Positions 58,158 through 64,000 of a stretch of 64,000 nucleotides of DNA are shown piece after piece; within the stretch, counting starts at the first letter, position 1; every line of letters starts with the position of its first letter. Made by a program: the position numbers and the translations under genes. The DNA comes from Vicugna pacos. Lineage: Eukaryota; Chordata; Mammalia; Artiodactyla; Camelidae. The notes under the pieces are model-generated. The model was not told the DNA's origin and did not search any database. It worked only from the letters and a program-made list of their open reading frames with translations. The stretch spans positions 21,886,428 to 21,950,427 of the forward strand of contig NW_027328742.1 in NCBI RefSeq assembly GCF_048564905.1, read 5' to 3'.

Positions 58158-59230
58158 GGGAGGGAGCTTTTGATGCAAACTTTCAATGTTAAAAAAAAAA
58201 GGGACTAGGAAACTTGTTTAACTTGCTTAAAATATCATTAACTCTTAGGAAATTGTTCACAAGCAATGGACATGCTGCAGTTTAAAATGAATCTCATTTT
58301 TCCACTGAGTCGTATTTAAGACTTGCCATCAATGTTTTTATTGACGTAGAATTGGTGATCTATAGGTACAAAATACACATATTTAAATTAGTCTATAATT
58401 TGTACCATATGTTAGTTCTCAGCTTGCCCTCCCTTAGTCCAAAATACAAACATTTCTCAGTTTCTGAATAGGTCAAGGTACTTCGTTGATTTAATTATAT
58501 CTATATTGCAGCCAGTCTGAGCTGGGTCTGGAGAAGAATGTGTGTCCTATTTTTGTTTCTCTTTACTCATTAGATTTCTATTTTTAAATGGTACTGCATT
58601 GTGAGTTTAACTTAATGCCCACAGAAGCAGCCATGGATGGAATTCTATTCCTCCTTGAGTTTTCACAGATTTAGGCTTTGTATAAAGAGCTTGTTTATCC
58701 TTCTCAGATTAGCTTCTTTCTCTTTACTCTGACGGCATTACCTTAGTTCTGACTTTCATCACTTCTTGGCTGGATTATTCTAATCATATTTCACCTGGTA
58801 ATTCTCTTCCTGGCTTTACTCACAGTGTCTGATATGATAACTTGCATGTGACAGAAGCCCAGAATGAGAGTGGCATAAATGAGATAGAACTTTACTTCTC
58901 TGGTGCTCAAAAGTCTGGCTAGAATGGCAGCTCTCGACCAAAGCCATGGGAGCCCATCTCCGTCCATCTTGCTGTTCTGCTCAGCCACATACTCCCCGCA
59001 TTGCAGTTCAGTCTTTGGGGAAGGGGACATGGATGAGAGGGCAGTACAACTTTACCTTTAAAGGCGTAACCCAGACGTTGCACTTCATCTTCCATCCCAT
59101 TGCCCAGAACTTAGTCATATGGCCCACCCTTAGTTGTAAGGCAAGCTAGAAAATGCGATCTTTATTTGGTGCCCAGCTAAAAAATTGGGGTCTCTATTAA
59201 TGCAGATAAAGAAGAGAAGGATATATAATG
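58158..59230. other. AT-rich non-coding stretch
   Basis: No gene is recognised. From 58690 to 58810 'tctgacggcattaccttag' and 'ggctggattattctaatca' are weakly L2-like. Nothing else is assigned. Confidence 0.4.
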
Positions 59231-59439
59231 GTGCTGTCCAATATGGAAGCCACTAGCCACATGTGGCTATTTACATTTAAATTTATTAAAATTAAATAAC
59301 AGCATAAATTCAGTTTCTCAGATGCACTAGCTGTATTTCAAGTGCTCGGTGTTGTGAGTGGCTACATGCCATGAGATTGGGCAGCACAGATATAAAACTT
59401 TTCTATCATCATTGTAAGTTCTACTGGATAGAGCAGATA
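59231..59439 (+). mobile_element. MER3-like non-autonomous hAT transposon
   Basis: The words 'gtgctgtccaatatggaagc', 'cactagccacatgtggctat' and, at the other end, 'gagattgggcagcac' form imperfect inverted repeats around an AT-rich centre, typical of the short non-autonomous hAT elements that carry the phrase 'gtagccactagccacatgtggc'. The family name is provisional. It has no transposase. Confidence 0.75.
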
Positions 59440-59524
59440 TAGAAAACCAACAATCTTATTGTCACCCCACCAATTCTTCACACAGAATTTCACATAAAAC
59501 TAATCCCCTTGTTTGTGCGTTTAA

Positions 59525-59760
59525 AGAGTTTCAATGCTTCTCTACTGCTTTCAGCATAAACCCCAAATCTCCCTAGCCTAGAACATCAGCCCTTTGTTTA
59601 ATCTGAACCTTTCTTACCACTCCATCTTCATCTACTACACTTCTCCATAAATGCCTTTTACTTATATCATGTGGCATTGCAGGGCTTGAAACAAATCATG
59701 CATTTGCACATGTTGTGTTCTCTCTGTTACTGGAAAACTGGGTTTGCCTCTTGGTTGGTG
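59525..59760 (+). repeat. L2 LINE fragment
   Basis: 'ttcaatgcttctctactgct', 'ttcagcataaaccccaaatc', 'cttaccactccatcttcatc', 'catttgcacatgttgtgttc' follow the L2 3' region in order. Confidence 0.75.
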
Positions 59761-62700
59761 TCAAGCCAAAAGACCCCCCTACCTTATCTGCTTACAAAAT
59801 TCCCCCTTGATATATTTCACTGTTAAGTCTAGAGGTCTATCTTCTGTAATTGCTTTCTGCTGAGAATGGGTGTTGTAGTCTCCCTGGTTAGAAGAGTGGA
59901 AGTCTGTCAGTGCTAGAACTAGGCAAGTTTTGGGGTCCACCAAAGTACTGTCTGAATCTCGCTTGAATAGCATTATTCTAGCAGATGTGGGAGAGACACA
60001 GCAGGAGAGAAAATTAGCATCTTTGCAACGTCATCAGCAAAGACTTGAGGCAAGGACGCCCTAAACCAAACCATTTTCCTAATATTTTCCCAAAACTAGG
60101 AAGGGGATCATTCCGAAAAGAGATTTGATTTTTCATTTGCATGATAAGGTGAGCCACATTAGAAGACTCATCAGGTATAGAAAACAGCATTTGGGAAGTT
60201 TTATAGTATAAGTTCCTCCTTGAGAGGCTGTTAAGACATCAGGGGCCATGTGGTTTTGTAGGACCATATTTTTTATCTGAGAAACATTTGCATTCAGCTG
60301 ATTGGCAGCCTGATTATTATCTCTTTAAAGCTTGCTGGGTAAAATTTCTTAAGCACTCTATGTGACGGATGATGTCCTCTATTTTTTATCTCTAAATGCA
60401 TGCCTCTTCTCAATGGCCAAAGCAGATGTACAATGCATGTTCAACAGTCCACAAAACAGGCCATTCTGGTCAATGTAAATTTAAATCGTGTAGCAGTCAG
60501 AATGACTTCCCCATACTTTAACTGGAAATTTTTTTTATCACTTCCCCTTTTGATTGCCAAGCTTTTGATAGATCAGAATATTTTTCCCTTAATGACAGGG
60601 TGGTTGCTGCCTGCTATGGGTCCATCATGTCATGTCCGTTGGTGCTAGGCCTCCTTTTGTTCATATATTTACCTAGTTATCCACGTTGAGGGAAAGCTAG
60701 TCAGACACAGTGAACAAGTTCAGAGTTATGTTAACGGGGAAATGTGTTTTATAAGCTGTACATGTCATCAATCATGCCAAATTGTCACACAAACGTTATA
60801 CATGCGCTTTTAGCAGTAGACTTAAATCAAGCCATGATACATATTGTGAGTAGTTAGTTATACTCTGTGATAATTTCACCGGAGAATTTCCTTTCCATCC
60901 TAAACCCTGGGGAAACTTTCAGTGTTAATAGGGAGACAAACATTTGATAAACACTTCAGTTAAATTAGTAGGATGGGTCTTAGAGTTCTGGTCCGGATTT
61001 TTGGGTCAACTGCCTGCCACTGCTGTTGTCTTTTTCTCCTCCTGCTATGGATGTCTTAAGGCATCAGCACTCCTCTCTATAGACCAGTCCAATGCAGAGC
61101 TCCTTGTGCATAAGGGTCTGATAAGGGTCCTTTTAATATCTCAATTAAACTTTACAATAATATAACATAACAGCAAGGAGATATCTTGAAAGTGAGTCTT
61201 AGGTAGTAAATATAGACCTCAGTTAAGAAAACCAGAATTTAATATCTACTGAAGCATAATCTTGTTCCCTGTAAAATTACCCCCATTTCTACCAAATACA
61301 AATAAGACTAATTTGTTTACAAAATAGGTCTGGTTAATGGGCCACATAGGCTCTTTAAATTGGCTATGCTGGAACTTTTCATAAGGTTCCATCACATAAA
61401 CTTTCTGTTAATAGTCTTATGAAGCCATCAGCTTTTGCATTAGGACTTTTATTTTCTTATCCAGTTCCACAGTATGACCTGAAATTTATCAGAAACCTGT
61501 ACTTGTCAAAAGTTCTTCCTGTGAATCTTCTTGAAGATGAAACATTTTTGCAAAACATCAGAGTAAAATAATAACTATCTATAAATGACAAAAGACTTAA
61601 TAGTCATGATTAAACCCCTGACCACAATGCAATTGACAAAAAAACTTGGTTACCATAACTAGACTTATGACTGATAATATTTTATAAGGACATACCAGAT
61701 TTTTTGGAATTCCCCATAGTTTTTAGAAATCTATATTAATATTTACCCATACAGTATAACCTGAAGAGGCTTGTTACCACTCATTTGACAATGCTTCCCA
61801 TGTCATTTAACATATCAAATAATCCTATTTAATTTAGTCTCTCTCTGAGATGCCTCAGGGTTCCTTGGAAGAATCTTAAAGTTAGCTAGAGGTCAAAAGA
61901 ACTTCAGTTAGTATTTGCTATTTGGGAAGTTGTCAAAAATATCAAAAATTTTCCAAATACCTGGTCAAATAGGATCATAGGTCACTGTGAAATAACCATT
62001 CACTTAACCAAAGTGACAATAAAAGATCTCATAGGCAAATATAGAAAGTTACAATCAGATCTCTCAAAAGGCAGAGAAAGTCATAAGCTATTATCAAAAG
62101 CAGCTCAACACCGTAAGAAAACTTTGCTTTCCCAGCAGAGACAGAAAACCAAATTCTAGTCTTGCTTAAGACTATTTTCAATAACAAAATTCATTTACTT
62201 CATTATGTTTAATCTAATCTAAGCCAATCCTGACCATGTACGGAACTCTGTTCTCAGTGATCCTTCTCCACAAACCTTCTAACTTTTTGTATCCATATTA
62301 TTTTGTCCCTTATTTTCTTTCCCATTTGGAAACAACCAGCTCTTGGACAAAACTACCTTTTTTCCCTTTTAGCAAAATACTTTTCCATTCCTCATACCTT
62401 CTTTTACTGAAAATATGTTTCCTAGTTTCCTTGCATACTGAAACATTTTCCTTATTATTTTAGTAGCTTTAATTACATATATTACAATTTTAACCCTTAA
62501 AACCCCTAATCTCTAGCAAAAACCAAGAAGCAAGTAATTGTGAACTGTTTGGCATACCAGTACTTCCTGGCTGGCAAACTTATGAACATACTCTATTAAC
62601 TGTAGAAACACACATTTTCTCATAGCAGCATTTCTTCCCTTAATGTGTTATAACATGTGCATTTAATAAAGCCAGACATCTTTACTTTCCCATTTCCCTC

Positions 62701-63068
62701 CTGTAAGATGACAAAAGTGGGTAAACTTAGACCTGCTTAGCAATTAATGTTCCAGTATTTTATTTTATTTGAAATGACCTGGATAGCCAGTGAATTCATT
62801 TAACTTTATATAGTTTCAAGTTGCCAAAATCTGGAAAGACTATTTTTAATTATTCATAAAATGAAATTACTCCTAACAAGTTTACCTTAAAAAAAAAAAA
62901 ACCTCATCTCATTTACATTTAATTTACCTAAAAGTTTCATCATATCAAGTTATTTTCCTTTCTGACAACTTTGCAACAGATATAATTTTATTTGACTTCT
63001 AGTAAACCTAGGTACAATAAAAGTATTATACTTAATATTGATGACTCTAAAGACGTGTTTATATTAAT
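59761..63068. other. AT-rich tract without genes, possibly an old element
   Basis: There is no open frame of note on either strand and no MIR, L2 or SINE. The even, low-CpG, AT-rich texture with polypyrimidine pieces could be the antisense of a non-coding part of an old virus-like or L1-like element. I cannot name one. If it is one, it is a heavily worn fossil. Confidence 0.3.
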
Positions 63069-63326
63069 TAAACCAACAAGATTTTTTTTAACACTTTTTA
63101 TTGATTTATAATCATTTTACAATGTTGTGTCAAATTCCAGTGTAGAGCACAACTTTTCAGTTATACATGAACATATATATATTCATTATCACATTTTTTT
63201 CTCTGTGAGCTACCATAAGATCTTGTGTATATTTCCCTGTGCTTTACAGTATAATCTTGTTTATCTATTCTACAATTTTAAAATCTCGTCTATCCCTTCC
63301 CACCCTCCACCCCCTAAACCAATAAG
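63069..63326 (-). mobile_element. L1 3' end, short 5'-truncated insertion
   Basis: The text 'ttattgatttataatcattt' to 'cccttcccaccctcca' closely matches the 3' end of the L1 at 52906, so the two belong to the same subfamily. A 12-base direct repeat 'taaaccaa(c/t)aag' with one mismatch lies at 63069-63080 and 63315-63326, a target-site duplication. The insert is about 234 bases and interrupts the AT-rich tract. Confidence 0.92.
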
Positions 63327-63889
63327 CTTAAGCTAGTTTCAAAACTAGATATTGATTTAATATTAAATATTTTCTAGATCACATTAACCCTAAATTCATT
63401 CTAGGCAGTTTCTTTTATATTTCTGGGAATTTATATAAGCACTCAATTTCCCTTAAGACTATTAAATAGAGCTCATTCCCAAATTAATTTTGATAATACT
63501 ATCTGGATGTAAAGACATTTCATATCTATAATGAACATAGACATACTTACATCCACATATACACAGAGATCTCATAGTTCTGCTTGAGCTTAAAAAGGCC
63601 CCCTTTTTTTTTTTCAGTCTCAGAAATTAAGAATGGTCTAGAGGAAGGTTCCTGAGAGCCTGGGTAGAATATTTACATCTCAAAAGCACAGGGAGAGATA
63701 TGCAAGTTCCTCCGCAAAGCAAAACGAGTTTTGGAACAGTTAAGGAATCTCAGAAAAGAAATGGAGCTATTAAAAAATTGAGCCAAGTGGAAATTCTAAA
63801 TCTGAAAACTGTATGTTAAGGAAAAAGTTTATTGGAGGGGTTTAACAACAGATGAGATACTGCAGAAGAAATGAACTTGAAAATGGATA
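63327..63889. other. continuation of AT-rich tract
   Basis: Same texture as 59761-63068, resuming after the L1 insertion with the target-site copy at its edge. No gene is seen. Confidence 0.35.
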
Positions 63890-64000
63890 GGCAAGCCCCA
63901 GCCTGGGAGAAAACATTTGCACTCTCTATGCGTCTGACAAAGGTCATGTATCTCAAATATATAAAGGACTCTAAATCAATAATAAAACACTGATTCTGTA
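63890..64000 (+). mobile_element. L1 ORF2-region fragment, cut by window end
   Basis: 'cagcctgggagaaaacattt', 'gcactctctatgcgtctgac', 'aaaggtcatgtatctcaaat' and 'atataaaggactctaaatc' follow the L1 ORF2 phrase 'gggagaaaatatttgcaaa...catctgacaaaggtcta...tataaggaactc'. It runs to or near the edge of the window and is diverged. Confidence 0.75.

Noticed and set aside
59761-63889. An antisense internal region of an old virus-like element
   Set aside because: The texture is suggestive, but I could not tie it to a family or find matching terminal repeats, so it is listed only as an unassigned AT-rich tract.

Overview
The window looks like mammalian, probably camelid, nuclear DNA. Two copies of a tRNA-derived SINE of the camelid Vic-1 type are present (minus strand at 28187-28292, plus strand at 58062-58157). 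There are several L1 3' ends of the type seen in cetartiodactyls, and many old MIR, L2, MER5-like and LTR fossils. I found no protein-coding gene, tRNA, rRNA or CRISPR array that I can support. The long open frames in the middle of the window are by-products of low-complexity repeats.

Layout. 1-30040 is ordinary non-coding mammalian sequence. The first 12 kb is relatively CpG-rich, with an island-like block at 6250-6890. The rest of this part is AT-rich and holds nested L1s (13170-15190), an MLT2-type LTR fossil (20642-21082), a retrocopy bounded by a 14-base target-site duplication (22275-22794), and scattered MIR and L2 pieces. 30045-30356 is a short CpG-rich, promoter-like block with a CCAAT box, GC boxes and two good splice-donor matches.

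30357-52026 is the striking part: about 21.7 kb in which the plus strand is strongly G-rich. First comes a GGC/GGGAGGC array (30357-32880) with ten copies of a conserved ~70-base core. It runs directly into a composite macrosatellite (32881-52026), in which 25 copies of a ~318-base AT-rich spacer alternate with (GGA/GGT)n polypurine blocks of 133 to 858 bases. The spacers fall into two subfamilies, A and B. Part of the array is a three-copy higher-order repeat of about 3 kb. A 190-base nuclear copy of mitochondrial COX1 is lodged between two polypurine blocks at 51240-51430. I do not recognise either array as a named satellite, and it is the best candidate here for something undescribed. G-quadruplex, triplex and R-loop formation are predicted from base composition, not shown.

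52027-64000 returns to ordinary sequence: LTR fossils at 52030-52225 and 56579-57001, a truncated L1 with a clear 14-base target-site duplication (52892-54031), MIR, L2 and hAT-type remnants, and an AT-rich tract (59760-63890) without genes, interrupted by another L1 3' end.
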